The notes beneath the pieces were generated by a model, which was given only the letters and a program-made list of their open reading frames with translations, was not told the origin of the DNA and did not search any database. A stretch of DNA of 64,000 bases, taken from NCBI RefSeq assembly GCF_002833405.1, contig NZ_CP025135.1, forward strand, positions 1,221,501 to 1,285,500. Direction: 5' to 3'. Of the stretch, positions 43,561 to 52,250 are shown piece after piece (the stretch's first letter is position 1; every line of letters begins with the position of its first letter). The translations under genes were made by a program, and so were the position numbers. Origin of the DNA: Planococcus sp. MB-3u-03 (GTDB lineage: Bacteria; Bacillota; Bacilli; Bacillales_A; Planococcaceae).

Positions 43561-44065
43561 TTGAAGTGATTTATAATGAGCGGCTTTTTCTGCGTACTCT
43601 CGGACGATGCGTTCCATATCTTTTGTCCGCCTCGTTCAGTTCACGCACCACTTTTGCGGGCCGGCCGAAAGCCAATGTGCCCGGCGGGATTTTCTTTCCT
43701 TGTGCCACAAGGCTTCCTGCGCCGATAAATGCTCCTTCGCCAATTTCTGCACCATCCAAAATGATCGAGCCCATGCCGACTAGAGCGCCTTTTCTAATTT
43801 TGCAGCTGTGAAGCGTCACTTGGTGGCCGATGGTGACATCGTCTTCTAAGATGAGCGGATTGTCCGGGCTTTGGTGGAGCATCGACAGATCTTGGATATT
43901 GGTGTTTTTTCCAATAATAGTCGGGGCGACGTCGCCGCGGATGACTGTGTTGAACCATACTGAGGAGTTCTCGCCGATTGTCACATCGCCGGTGACGGTC
44001 GCATAATCGGCAATGAATGCCGATTTGTCAATCTTTGGTGATTTGTCTTTATATGGATAGATCAT
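43558..44065 (-). CDS. Gamma-carbonic-anhydrase-like hexapeptide protein (YtoA-like; C-terminal frameshift)
   Basis: A left-handed beta-helix protein of about 168 residues. Hexapeptide repeats such as IADYATVTGDVTIGENSSVW and the gamma-CA signature VIRGDVAPTIIGKNTNIQD are present, plus the metal histidines in MLHQSPDNPL, TIGHQVTLHSC. Enzyme activity is possible but unproven for this subgroup. The C-terminal helix is out of frame: removing one A near 43627 restores DKDMERIVREYAEKAAHYKS and the stop at 43558. Divergent from a YtpA-like hydrolase gene, as in B. subtilis. Confidence 0.87.
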
Positions 44066-44165
44066 GGCAAAGCTCCTTTATCATTGATAAGATGTAATTA
44101 GTTCTAATCGTATCAAAACAACGGAAAAGGTCAATCGATCAAGCTGTATAGGGGAGGCGCGGATT

Positions 44166-44966
44166 ATGTGGAAATGGCAAGCGGAAGGCGATGCGAAAGG
44201 CGTTATCGTGTTGATCCATAGTGCATACGAGGAGCATAAGCGCTATGCATGGCAAATCGAGAAATGGCGCAGGAACGGGTTTCATGTCTATATGGGCGAT
44301 CTGCCGGGGCATGGGACGCAAGCAGCAGATGATGCTGTGCACCGCGAACCATTTTTCGCGTATGATAAAACAGCCGCTGAACTGCTGCGGTTGGCAGCGG
44401 GAAATGACTTGCCGATCATACTCGCAGGACACGGGCTCGGAGCAGCGATTGCCATCCAGGCCCTTGCTGAAAACCGCCATCCGATAGCGGCGCTTATTCT
44501 CACGTCGCCATGGTTTGAATTGCAAAAAGTGCCGAGCAAGCCAACACTTGCCTTGTCCGGAATCAGCAAGCTTACCGGAAAAGGGAAAATCGATCATGGC
44601 ATCGAATTGCGCCATTTGACGAGACGCAAGTTCCAGGACGAATCGGTGGGTGCCGATCGAGCGATCCAATCGCTCAGTTCACCGGCCTGGTGGAAGGAAT
44701 TGCAAGGCTATTTGGAGCGAGCCGCACAAATACAGCTTCCTGATTTGCCGGTCATGCTCCACGTGGGCCAGCGCGATTTGATTACACGGACATCAGCTGG
44801 GCGCACTTGGCTGTCCAAGCAAGCGGTGAATGAGTTCCATTTCAAGGAATGGCTGTTTTGCTATCACGACCTGCTGCAGGAACCGGAACGGGACGAAATT
44901 TTCAAGGCAGTCCTATACTTTGCCGAATCCGCAGCCGAAGCGGAAAGAATGCGCCGCAGCCAATAA
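44166..44966 (+). CDS. Alpha/beta hydrolase, lysophospholipase-like (YtpA-like)
   Basis: A 266-residue serine hydrolase of the lysophospholipase/monoacylglycerol lipase type (Hydrolase_4). GVIVLIHSAYEEHKRYAWQI and the G..HG turn YMGDLPGHGTQA lead to the nucleophile elbow GHGLGAAI; the usual Ser is replaced here by Leu/Gly context (AGHGLGAAIA), so the nucleophile is uncertain. Later come LHVGQRDLIT and a C-terminal FCYHDLLQEPERDEI (His). B. subtilis YtpA is tied to bacilysocin formation; whether that holds here is open. Start ATG 44166 follows GGGGAGG. Confidence 0.8.
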   Translation: MWKWQAEGDAKGVIVLIHSAYEEHKRYAWQIEKWRRNGFHVYMGDLPGHGTQAADDAVHREPFFAYDKTAAELLRLAAGNDLPIILAGHGLGAAIAIQALAENRHPIAALILTSPWFELQKVPSKPTLALSGISKLTGKGKIDHGIELRHLTRRKFQDESVGADRAIQSLSSPAWWKELQGYLERAAQIQLPDLPVMLHVGQRDLITRTSAGRTWLSKQAVNEFHFKEWLFCYHDLLQEPERDEIFKAVLYFAESAAEAERMRRSQ

Positions 44967-45016
44967 TCCTATAGTATATTCATAATTATAGGTAATGATA
45001 AAAAGGAGAGATGGAG

Positions 45017-46039
45017 ATGCCGCTTCGTTTCAGCATATTAGACCAATCCCCAATTTCGCAAGGCCAGACAGCTAGCGAAGCTTTGGCCGATACGGTCCGG
45101 TTGGCGCAACACGCAGAACAATGGGGCTATACGCGCTTTTGGGTATCAGAACATCACGATGCCAAAACTTTGGCGGGCTCTTCGCCGGAAATCCTGATCA
45201 GCCATATCGGCGCCAGGACTTTATCGATCCGCTTGGGTTCTGGCGGTGTCATGCTGCCGCATTATTCGGCGTTTAAAGTGGCAGAGAACTTCAATTTATT
45301 GGAGAACCTTTATCCCGGACGCATCGATGCGGGAGTGGGCCGTGCGCCTGGCGGCATGCCAAGAGCATCGTTCGCTTTATCGAATGGCCGCTTGCGGGAT
45401 GCGGGGCGCTTTCCTGAACAGCTGGATGAGCTGCGCATGTATTTGGAAAATAGCATTCCGGAAAGTCATGATTATTATGGAATGAACGCCACCCCGGTGC
45501 CGCCGCAAGCGCCGCCGATCTGGATGCTTGGCTCAGGGGAGGGATCTTCGCAATTGGCCGCAGAAAAAGGCTTGCCTTATATGTTCGCCCATTTCATCAA
45601 CGGCGAAGGCGGACAGGGATTTGCAGCCAACTACAGAAAAAATTTCATTTCCCATAATGGCAATGAACCGTATACAGGTTTTGCGATTTTCGCCGTTTGC
45701 CAGGAAACTCGTGAAAAGGCGGAATATGTCGCGTCTTCACTCGACCTGTCGCTTGCGATGGGAGCGCAGGGCATGCCGTCTGACGGTACCCCGCCTCCAG
45801 AACAGGCAGCCGCTTACGAATACTCGAAATTCGAAAAGCTGCTCGTTGCGGATAATCGACGGCGCATGGTCGTCGGAGATGCCGTGCAAGTTGTGGATCA
45901 ATTGGAAGCGCTTGGAGAGGAATATGGCGCCGATGAAGTGATGATCGTTTCCGTCGCCTATGATTTCAATGATAAGTTAACGACGTTCCGATTGATCGCT
46001 GAAGAAATGAGCAAAAGAACGTCCGAAAAAAAGCAGTAG
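45017..46039 (+). CDS. Luciferase-like (LLM class) flavin-dependent oxidoreductase
   Basis: A 340-residue TIM-barrel monooxygenase of the bacterial luciferase family, MsnO8/YtmO-like subgroup. Motifs: LDQSPISQGQTASEAL at the N-terminus, WVSEHHDAKTLAGSSPEIL, and LYPGRIDAGVGRAPGG, characteristic of this group. It probably uses FMNH2 from a separate reductase; the substrate is unknown. I prefer ATG 45017, eight bases after AGGAG, to ATG 45011. The C-terminal KKQ codons and stop lie inside the left arm of its own terminator. Confidence 0.88.
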   Translation: MPLRFSILDQSPISQGQTASEALADTVRLAQHAEQWGYTRFWVSEHHDAKTLAGSSPEILISHIGARTLSIRLGSGGVMLPHYSAFKVAENFNLLENLYPGRIDAGVGRAPGGMPRASFALSNGRLRDAGRFPEQLDELRMYLENSIPESHDYYGMNATPVPPQAPPIWMLGSGEGSSQLAAEKGLPYMFAHFINGEGGQGFAANYRKNFISHNGNEPYTGFAIFAVCQETREKAEYVASSLDLSLAMGAQGMPSDGTPPPEQAAAYEYSKFEKLLVADNRRRMVVGDAVQVVDQLEALGEEYGADEVMIVSVAYDFNDKLTTFRLIAEEMSKRTSEKKQ

Positions 46040-46066
46040 GCTGAAAAAACAGCCGGCTGCTTTTTT
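46030..46066 (+). terminator. Terminator of the LLM oxidoreductase gene
   Basis: AAGCAGTAGGCTG AAAAAA CAGCCGGCTGCTTTTTT. The left arm contains the TAG stop codon. Confidence 0.82.
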
Positions 46067-46142
46067 GCATGTTTGTAGAAAAAGGTTTACAGATGAGCTG
46101 GAGGGATAAAGAGATGGAAGAGCAGAAATAAGGAAAGAGGGA

Positions 46143-47747
46143 ATGTATATGTTTGAACGCACCGCAGGCAGCCACGTTGTCGAGCTATTGAAGCAATGGA
46201 ACGTAGACCATATTTACGGAATGCCGGGGGATTCCATCAATGAATTGATGGAGGAACTGCGCAAAGTGGATATTCGCTTTATCCAGATCCGCCACGAAGA
46301 GACAGGGGCGCTCGCTGCTTCGGCCTATTCGAAATTGACTGGGCGCATCGGCGTGTGCCTATCGATCGCAGGACCTGGAGCAATCCATCTGCAAAACGGG
46401 TTGTATGATGCGAAGAAAGACAAAACACCGATGCTCGCGATCGTCGGGCAAGTGACAAGCAGTTCTGTCGGGACCGATACCTTCCAAGAGTTGAAATTGG
46501 AATCAATGTTTGAAGACGTTTCGGTCTATAACCGCCGCGTGCAAAATGCCGAGCAATTGCCGGATATGCTGAATCAGGCGGTGCGCGCAGCTTACGCAGA
46601 AAAAGGCCCGGCTGTGCTCGTTGTGTCGGACGATCTATTCAGCACGAAAATCAAACGGGAAAAGGAGATGACCTCTCCGCAATATTCCGTGCCGCATATC
46701 CGGGCGGCGGAAGAAGATTTGAAGGAAGCGCTGAAGCTATTGGAGACTGCGAAAAAGCCAGTCATCTTGGCAGGCAAAGGCGCACAGGACGCACCTGGCG
46801 AAGTATTGGCATTTTCGGAAAGGCTGAAAGCGCCAATCATTGCATCGCTTCCGGCTAAAGGTCTGATTCCTGATGATCACCCGAATAACCTAGGACAGCT
46901 TGGGCAACTCGGGACAGAACCGGCTGAACAGGCGATGAAACAAGCCGACCTGGTGATCCTAGCCGGTACAGCCTACCCGTACAGGGAGTATTTGCCGGAC
47001 AAAGCGCCTGCCATCCAAATTGATCTCGAGCCGCGTGTGATCGGAAAATATTATCCGGCGACGGTAGGCGTAGTCGGGGAACTCGGGCCAGCGCTTGCCT
47101 GGTTGACAAGCCAGCTCGGCGAAAAAGATCCAGGATTCTTGAATCAATTTCAGGAGAAAAGAAGTGCTTGGCATGACAAGCTGCGTGCTGATATCGATAA
47201 GCAAACCGACATGCTCCAACCCCAGCAAGTGCTGGGGGAAATCCAGCACATCATGGAGCGGGACGCTGTCGTTTCACTGGATGTCGGGAGCATCACCATC
47301 TGGACAGCGAAGTACTTGCAGTTGACTGGCCAGAAGTTGGTGTTGTCGTCCTGGCTCGGCACGATGGGCTGCGGTTTGCCGGGAGCCATTGCAGCGAAAC
47401 TGGCATATCCGGAAAGACAGGCCATCGCCATCGTCGGGGACGGCGGATTTTCCATGGGCATGCAGGATTTTGTCACTGCAGTTAAATACGAGCTGCCGAT
47501 GATCATCGTCGTCTTCAACAACCAGAAGCTTCAATTGATTGAAGACGAACAAAAAATGGCAGGCAATAAGCCGACCAATGTTGAGCTTGCCAATATCGAC
47601 TTTGCGGCGTTTGCCATTGCTTGCGGCGGTGAAGGCTACACAGTAAAAACACGTGCCGAATTGCAGGACGTTTTATCAAAAGCGAAAGCAAGCAAACAGC
47701 CAGTCGTCATCGATGCATACGTGGAAGACATCTCGGCTGTATTATAG
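46143..47747 (+). CDS. Thiamine-diphosphate enzyme, pyruvate oxidase type
   Basis: A 534-residue TPP/FAD enzyme of the acetolactate synthase/pyruvate oxidase family, most like PoxB/YdaP. The catalytic Glu is in FIQIRHEETGALAASAYSKL. The FAD-linked middle domain has LAGTAYPYREYLPDKAP. The TPP-Mg motif is IVGDGGFSMGMQDFVTAVKY ending in NN. Known enzymes turn pyruvate into acetate or acetyl phosphate, using quinone or O2. The ALS-typical residues are not distinctive, so an ALS-like function is a weaker alternative. ATG 46143 or 46149 may be the start, after AAAGAGGGA. Confidence 0.85.
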   Translation: MYMFERTAGSHVVELLKQWNVDHIYGMPGDSINELMEELRKVDIRFIQIRHEETGALAASAYSKLTGRIGVCLSIAGPGAIHLQNGLYDAKKDKTPMLAIVGQVTSSSVGTDTFQELKLESMFEDVSVYNRRVQNAEQLPDMLNQAVRAAYAEKGPAVLVVSDDLFSTKIKREKEMTSPQYSVPHIRAAEEDLKEALKLLETAKKPVILAGKGAQDAPGEVLAFSERLKAPIIASLPAKGLIPDDHPNNLGQLGQLGTEPAEQAMKQADLVILAGTAYPYREYLPDKAPAIQIDLEPRVIGKYYPATVGVVGELGPALAWLTSQLGEKDPGFLNQFQEKRSAWHDKLRADIDKQTDMLQPQQVLGEIQHIMERDAVVSLDVGSITIWTAKYLQLTGQKLVLSSWLGTMGCGLPGAIAAKLAYPERQAIAIVGDGGFSMGMQDFVTAVKYELPMIIVVFNNQKLQLIEDEQKMAGNKPTNVELANIDFAAFAIACGGEGYTVKTRAELQDVLSKAKASKQPVVIDAYVEDISAVL

Positions 47748-47795
47748 AAGAAAATGCAACAGGCATATGAATAGATGAAAGGAAGGCGAAATGGA

Positions 47796-48829
47796 TTGAA
47801 TTCGAAAATGATAGCACTTGGATTTTATAAACCCGGGAATACGGAACAACCGCCTCAGTTCGAAGCGGTGGAATTGGACAAGCCAGAGCCAAAAGGTCAC
47901 GATTTGCTTGTGGAGGTAAAGGCGGTATCGGTGAATCCGACCGATTACAAAACGCGTGATTCGAAAAAACCGGACGACGATTCCTTGACGATCGTCGGCA
48001 GGGATGTCGCGGGTGTTGTAGTATCGACGGGAAGCGATTGTTCCTTGTTCAAAGAAGGCGATGAAGTATTTTATGCAGGCACCAATGTCCGGGCAGGCGG
48101 CCACAGCGAATTTCATTTAGTTGATGAGCGCATCGTCGGCCACAAGCCAAAAACTTGGATTTTGCGCATGCAGCCGCCTTGCCATTGACGGGATTGACCG
48201 CAATGGAAGCCTTGTTTGTCCGCTTGGGCATCTCGGAAAACCCTCAGGACAACGAAGGCAAGAACATTCTAATCATCGGCGCTGCGGGAGGTGTCGGTTC
48301 GATCGCCACGCAGATCGCCAAATTAGCAGGGCTCACCGTAATCGGAACCGCGTCGCGTCAGGAGACGGTCGAGTGGGCCAAAGATCATGGCGCCCATCAC
48401 ACGATTAACCATCACCAGGAATTGCTGCCTCAATTGAAGGAACGGGGTATGGACGGCGTGGACTATATCTTCTGCCTGACCAATACCGATGACCATATGG
48501 CAGGCATGGCCGAAGCGATCCGGCCGCAAGGAAAAATCTGTTCAATCCTGCCAGCGTTCGAACCGCTTGATCCAGGATTCTTCGGAAAAAGCGTGACCTT
48601 CGTTTACGAATTGATGTACACGCGTTCGATGTTTCAGACCGAAGACATGATCGAGCAGCATCATTTATTGAATGAGCTGTCAGAGTGGGCAGATAGCGGC
48701 AAGGTCCAATCAACGCTCAATGAAAAGATGGCGCCAATCAATCCGGAAAACTTGAAAGAAGCCTACGGAAAATTGATGGCTGGCAAGACGATCGGGAAAA
48801 TTGTTCTCGAAGGTCCTGTCGAGAAATAA
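47796..48829 (+). CDS. Zinc-binding alcohol dehydrogenase / quinone oxidoreductase family (frameshifted)
   Basis: About 345 residues of the MDR superfamily: N-terminal GroES-like fold (VEVKAVSVNPTDYKTRDS, VGRDVAGVV) and an NAD(P)-binding Rossmann part (ILIIGAAGGVGSIATQIAKL). It lacks the Cys/His ligands of the structural zinc, so it is a ZADH-type quinone reductase despite the family name. One T is missing at about 48158 (in AAAACTTGGAT), splitting the gene after HKPKT; restoring it gives LDFAHAAALPLTGLTA. The start is TTG 47796, nine bases after GGAAGG. Terminator follows. Confidence 0.87.
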
Positions 48830-48833
48830 GTGA

Positions 48834-48866
48834 AAGAGCAGCGTGCACATGCACGCTGCTCTTTTG
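48834..48866. terminator. Bidirectional terminator, quinone oxidoreductase gene / mnmM
   Basis: AGAGCAGCGTGCA CATGCACGCTGCTCT followed by TTT; arms pair perfectly. Confidence 0.88.
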
Positions 48867-48875
48867 ATTTAGCTG

Positions 48876-49445
48876 TTATTTCTTTTGGCGTTGCTGTTTT
48901 TTCTCGATCGCGACTAAAAATGGCGGAGAATGCTGTTGGTTGATGAATTCGTATTTCATGACGTCGTAGCGGGTTTGCGGCAATTGCTTGACGTAATCCA
49001 TCACCGCGTCGCGCTCTTCGCTGCCGCCCTCGTGGCCGGAGTAAATGACGGCTAACACCAAGCCGCCAGCTTTCAAACGTTCGAGGCATTGCCCGATTGC
49101 CTGCAAAGTGCTGTTGGCTTTGGTGATGATGGTGTGGTCGCCTTTTGGCAAATAGCCAAGATTGAAAACGGCAGCCGAAATCGGTTCCGCTACGTATTGA
49201 GAGATTTTCGCATGGCTGTCGCAAATCAATTCGACATGACGAAACGCTTCTGTGCGCTGCCTGGTCGCTTCGATTGCTTGTTGCTGGATATCGAATGCAT
49301 AGACTTTTCCGGAGTCACCGGTAAGCCCAGCCAGGAAATGGGTATCATGCCCGTTTCCGGCAGTGGCATCCACTACTGTATCTCCTTTTTGGACAACTTG
49401 TTCGAGCAAGGATTTGGTGAAAGGCAAGACGCGTTGCAAGGTCAT
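48876..49445 (-). CDS. mnmM: tRNA mnm5s2U34 methyltransferase MnmM (YtqB)
   Basis: A 189-residue class I SAM-dependent methyltransferase. Motif I is DTVVDATAGNGHDTHFLAGL, motif II VYAFDIQQQAIEATRQR, and the family NLGYLPKGDH segment follows. B. subtilis YtqB has been assigned as MnmM, which completes the wobble-uridine side chain of certain tRNAs; assignment here rests on the family and the ytqA neighbour. Start ATG 49445 overlaps the ytqA stop (ATGA type). A longer upstream frame lies inside ytqA. Confidence 0.9.
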   Translation of the reverse strand: MTLQRVLPFTKSLLEQVVQKGDTVVDATAGNGHDTHFLAGLTGDSGKVYAFDIQQQAIEATRQRTEAFRHVELICDSHAKISQYVAEPISAAVFNLGYLPKGDHTIITKANSTLQAIGQCLERLKAGGLVLAVIYSGHEGGSEERDAVMDYVKQLPQTRYDVMKYEFINQQHSPPFLVAIEKKQQRQKK

Positions 49446-50395
49446 AATGCCACACTCCCCGCATAATGCTTGCCTTGCCAACTGCCGCGAGTTTCGAGTT
49501 CTTTATCGATGCCGTTTAGCACTTCCCATTTATTCGTGCTCCACATCGGGCCGATCATCAAATCGATCGGGCCGTCGCCGGTGATGCGCTGGACGACCAT
49601 ATCGGGCGGGATGATTTCCAGCTGGTCGGCGACGAGTTGGATATAGGCATCTTTTTCCATAAAATCGAGCATGCCTTTTTCATATTGTTTAACCATCGGC
49701 GTGCCATTCAATAGATGCAAGAGGTGGATCTTGATTCCTTGGACATCGAGTTTTGCGACTGTCTGTGCCGTTTCCATCATCATGTCTTTGTCTTCAAGCG
49801 GCAAGCCGTTGATGATGTGGCTGCATATATTGATGCCGTGTGCACGCAGTTTGTCGACACCTTGTTTGTACGTGTCAAAATCATGTGCACGGTTGATGAG
49901 CTGCGCAGTGCGCTCATGAACAGTCTGCAGGCCGAGTTCCACCCATAAATACGTGCGTTCATTGAGTTCAGCTAAGTATTCAACAACTTCATCCGGCAAG
50001 CAGTCGGGCCGTGTGCCGATGCTAATGCCGACCACATTTTCCTGTGCGAGTGCCGCTTCAAATTGTCTTTTGATAACGTCAATCGGCGCATGGGTATTCG
50101 TATATGCTTGAAAATAGGCAATGTATTTGGCATCTTTCCATTTGCGGTGCATTTTCGCTTTCACTTGCTCGAATTGCACAGGAATCGGGTCAACACGGTC
50201 TCCGGCAAAATCACCAGAACCAGCGACAGAGCAAAATGTGCAGCCGCCAAATGCAACTGTGCCATCACGATTCGGGCAGTCAAATCCAGCATCGAGCGAG
50301 ATTTTCATGATCTTTTCGCCGAACTGCCCGCGCAAATGGCGGTTCCATGTATAATAACGCTTCCCGTCACTCGGGAAGGGGAATTCATTGTCCAT
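49442..50395 (-). CDS. ytqA: Radical SAM protein YtqA (TIGR01212 family)
   Basis: A 317-residue radical SAM protein. The start of the cluster motif is DAGFDCPNRDG and the rest GGCTFCSV (Cys-x14-Cys-x2-Cys, different in spacing from the usual CX3CX2C). Later GLQTVHERTAQLINRAHDF, KQGVDKLRAHGINICSHII and HLLNGTPMV fit the family. Function is not established; the operon with mnmM suggests tRNA modification. Start ATG 50395 has AAGGAGTGG upstream. Confidence 0.9.
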   Translation of the reverse strand: MDNEFPFPSDGKRYYTWNRHLRGQFGEKIMKISLDAGFDCPNRDGTVAFGGCTFCSVAGSGDFAGDRVDPIPVQFEQVKAKMHRKWKDAKYIAYFQAYTNTHAPIDVIKRQFEAALAQENVVGISIGTRPDCLPDEVVEYLAELNERTYLWVELGLQTVHERTAQLINRAHDFDTYKQGVDKLRAHGINICSHIINGLPLEDKDMMMETAQTVAKLDVQGIKIHLLHLLNGTPMVKQYEKGMLDFMEKDAYIQLVADQLEIIPPDMVVQRITGDGPIDLMIGPMWSTNKWEVLNGIDKELETRGSWQGKHYAGSVAL

Positions 50396-50511
50396 AATAA
50401 AACCACTCCTTAGCTGTCATTATAACACGCAGTTGCTGCCCGAAAAGCCGCCAAAAATCGTGTGCCCATTGTCCTTGTTGCGTTTCCCATGGAGTTTTGG
50501 TTAAATTGTTA

Positions 50512-50527
50512 ATGGAAGCGTTTTATT
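50512..50527 (+). promoter_or_regulatory. Possible CcpA (cre) site before scoA
   Basis: ATGGAAGCGTTTTATT fits the cre pattern WTGNNARCGNWWWCAWW at all but two fixed positions. It lies about 45 bp before scoA. Catabolite repression of a CoA transferase would make sense. Confidence 0.35.
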
Positions 50528-50568
50528 GAATCAAAATTCAGTTAATGTTGCAGAGGGGGAAACGCGCG

Positions 50569-51255
50569 ATGAAACCGATTTACAATTCTGCCAAAGAGGC
50601 AGTCGAACCGATACAAGACGGTGCCACCATCATGGTTGGAGGATTCGGGCTGGTCGGCATTCCAGAACAGCTGATCCTAGCGCTTGTCGATAAAGGGGTA
50701 AAAGATCTAACAATAATTTCCAATAACTGTGGGGTCGACGAATGGGGCCTTGGCTTATTGCTGAAAAACAAGCAAATCAAGAAAATGATCGGCTCGTACG
50801 TCGGCGAAAATAAAGAATTCGAACGCCAAGTGTTGTCGGGCGAAATCGAAGTGGAGCTCACGCCTCAAGGCACGCTTGCTGAAAAAATGCGCGCAGGCGG
50901 AGCCGGAATTCCGGCGTTTTTCACACCGGCAGGCGTCGGCACAACCGTCGCTGAAGGCAAGGAAATACGCGAATTCGATGGCAAGGAACACGTGCTTGAA
51001 ATGGCGTTGAAAGCTGATTTCTCACTCGTCCGTGCACATACTGCAGATAAAATGGGCAATCTCGTCTACAACAAGACTGCACAGAACTTCAACCCGCTAG
51101 CGGCAGCTGCCGGGAAAGTGACGATTGCGGAAGTCGAGCATATAGTGGAAATCGGCGATATCGACCCGAACCACGTGCAAACGCCGAGCATTTACGTACA
51201 AGGCTTGCTGCAAGCAGACCAAGAAAAACGAATCGAGCGTTTGACGACGCGTTAA
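50569..51255 (+). CDS. scoA: 3-oxoacid CoA-transferase subunit A
   Basis: A 228-residue alpha subunit of a class I CoA transferase, moving CoA from succinyl-CoA to acetoacetate (or similar). Motifs: IMVGGFGLVGIPEQLI near residue 20, ISNNCGVDEWGLG, and GGAGIPAFFTPAGVGT. Start ATG 50569 follows GAGGGGGAAACG. It is followed by scoB after only a few bases; together they form the active heteromer. The ketone-body or short-chain acid substrate is inferred from the family. Confidence 0.93.
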   Translation: MKPIYNSAKEAVEPIQDGATIMVGGFGLVGIPEQLILALVDKGVKDLTIISNNCGVDEWGLGLLLKNKQIKKMIGSYVGENKEFERQVLSGEIEVELTPQGTLAEKMRAGGAGIPAFFTPAGVGTTVAEGKEIREFDGKEHVLEMALKADFSLVRAHTADKMGNLVYNKTAQNFNPLAAAAGKVTIAEVEHIVEIGDIDPNHVQTPSIYVQGLLQADQEKRIERLTTR

Positions 51256-51273
51256 GAAAGGGTGGGGACAGAA

Positions 51274-51927
51274 GTGGACAAACAGGCTATCAGAGAACGA
51301 ATCGCAAAACGAGCGGAAAAAGAAATCAACGACGGAGATTACGTCAACCTTGGCATCGGCATGCCAACTTTGGTCGCAAACTTCATTTCCGATAATAAGC
51401 AAGTCGTCTTGCAGTCCGAAAACGGATTGCTCGGCATCGGGCCGTATCCGACAGAAGACCAAGTCGATCCCGATTTGATCAATGCCGGAAAAGAAACCGT
51501 CACGACGATCCCAGGCTCCGCATTTTTCACGAGCGCCGAGTCATTCGCGATGATCCGCGGCGGGCATATCGATGTCGCCATTCTTGGAGGCATGGAAGTC
51601 GCAGAAAACGGCGATCTAGCCAACTGGATGATCCCAGGGAAAATGATCAAAGGCATGGGAGGCGCGATGGATCTTGTCCATGGCGCGAAAAAAGTCATCG
51701 TCATCATGGACCATGTATCAAAAGACGGTTCAGCGAAAATCAAAAAAGCGTGCGAATTGCCGCTGACCGGGAAAGCGGTCGTTAATTTGATCATCACAGA
51801 ACGCGCGGTGATTGAAGTGACGGATACTGGCCTCGTGTTGAAAGAAGTATTCGAAGGCTTCTCGGTCGACGACGTCGTCGCTGCAACCGATGCCGAGTTG
51901 AATACTGATAGCGTCAAAGTACACTGA
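51274..51927 (+). CDS. scoB: 3-oxoacid CoA-transferase subunit B
   Basis: A 217-residue beta subunit. The catalytic glutamate that forms the CoA thioester is in [10 protein letters not shown]; other motifs are [25 protein letters not shown] and [18 protein letters not shown]. Two in-frame GTG codons compete for the start (51262 and 51274); GGGGACAGAA favours 51274. It ends the scoAB operon. No terminator is seen before the T-box leader of leuS, which has its own promoter. Confidence 0.92.
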   Translation: MDKQAIRERIAKRAEKEINDGDYVNLGIGMPTLVANFISDNKQVVLQSENGLLGIGPYPTEDQVDPDLINAGKETVTTIPGSAFFTSAESFAMIRGGHIDVAILGGMEVAENGDLANWMIPGKMIKGMGGAMDLVHGAKKVIVIMDHVSKDGSAKIKKACELPLTGKAVVNLIITERAVIEVTDTGLVLKEVFEGFSVDDVVAATDAELNTDSVKVH

Positions 51928-51931
51928 GCTA

Positions 51932-51960
51932 TTGCATAAAAACAGGCGCTCAGCTAAAAT
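51932..51960 (+). promoter_or_regulatory. Promoter of the leuS T-box leader
   Basis: TTGCAT, 17 bases, TAAAAT, directly downstream of scoB. Confidence 0.6.
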
Positions 51961-51969
51961 GAAATCAAT

Positions 51970-52187
51970 AGCAAATGGCCGTGAAGAGGAGCAGTAGGAC
52001 ATATATGCATAAAAGAGAGCCGGCGGATGGTGCGAGCCGGCATGCAGGATGTCTGAACTCGCCTTGGAGTCTGCGCAATGATTGCGCCGTTTTCCGCGTT
52101 AAGGAATCAAGTTGAGCGCCAGAGCGCTAATTTGGGTGGTACCGCGGGAAAAATCCCGTCCCTTAGTTTAAGGGGCGGGATTTTTTT
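51970..52187 (+). promoter_or_regulatory. T-box riboswitch (Leu) upstream of leuS
   Basis: Stem I contains the AGTA-type bulge region GAAGAGGAGCAGTAG and the GCCGGCGGATGG...GCGAGCCGGC arm. The specifier is CTC (52058-52060) in CTGAACTCGCC, matching leucine. The T-box core TGGGTGGTACCGCG is at 52133-52146. The terminator ATCCCGTCCCTTAG / AAGGGGCGGGAT with seven T is at 52152-52187. Known mechanism: uncharged tRNA-Leu binding favours the antiterminator. Confidence 0.96.
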
Positions 52188-52250
52188 ATTTTGCTGAAAA
52201 CTTGCTACGCTAGCGGACATCCGCTTGTATTTAGAGGAGGAAAATTGGAA

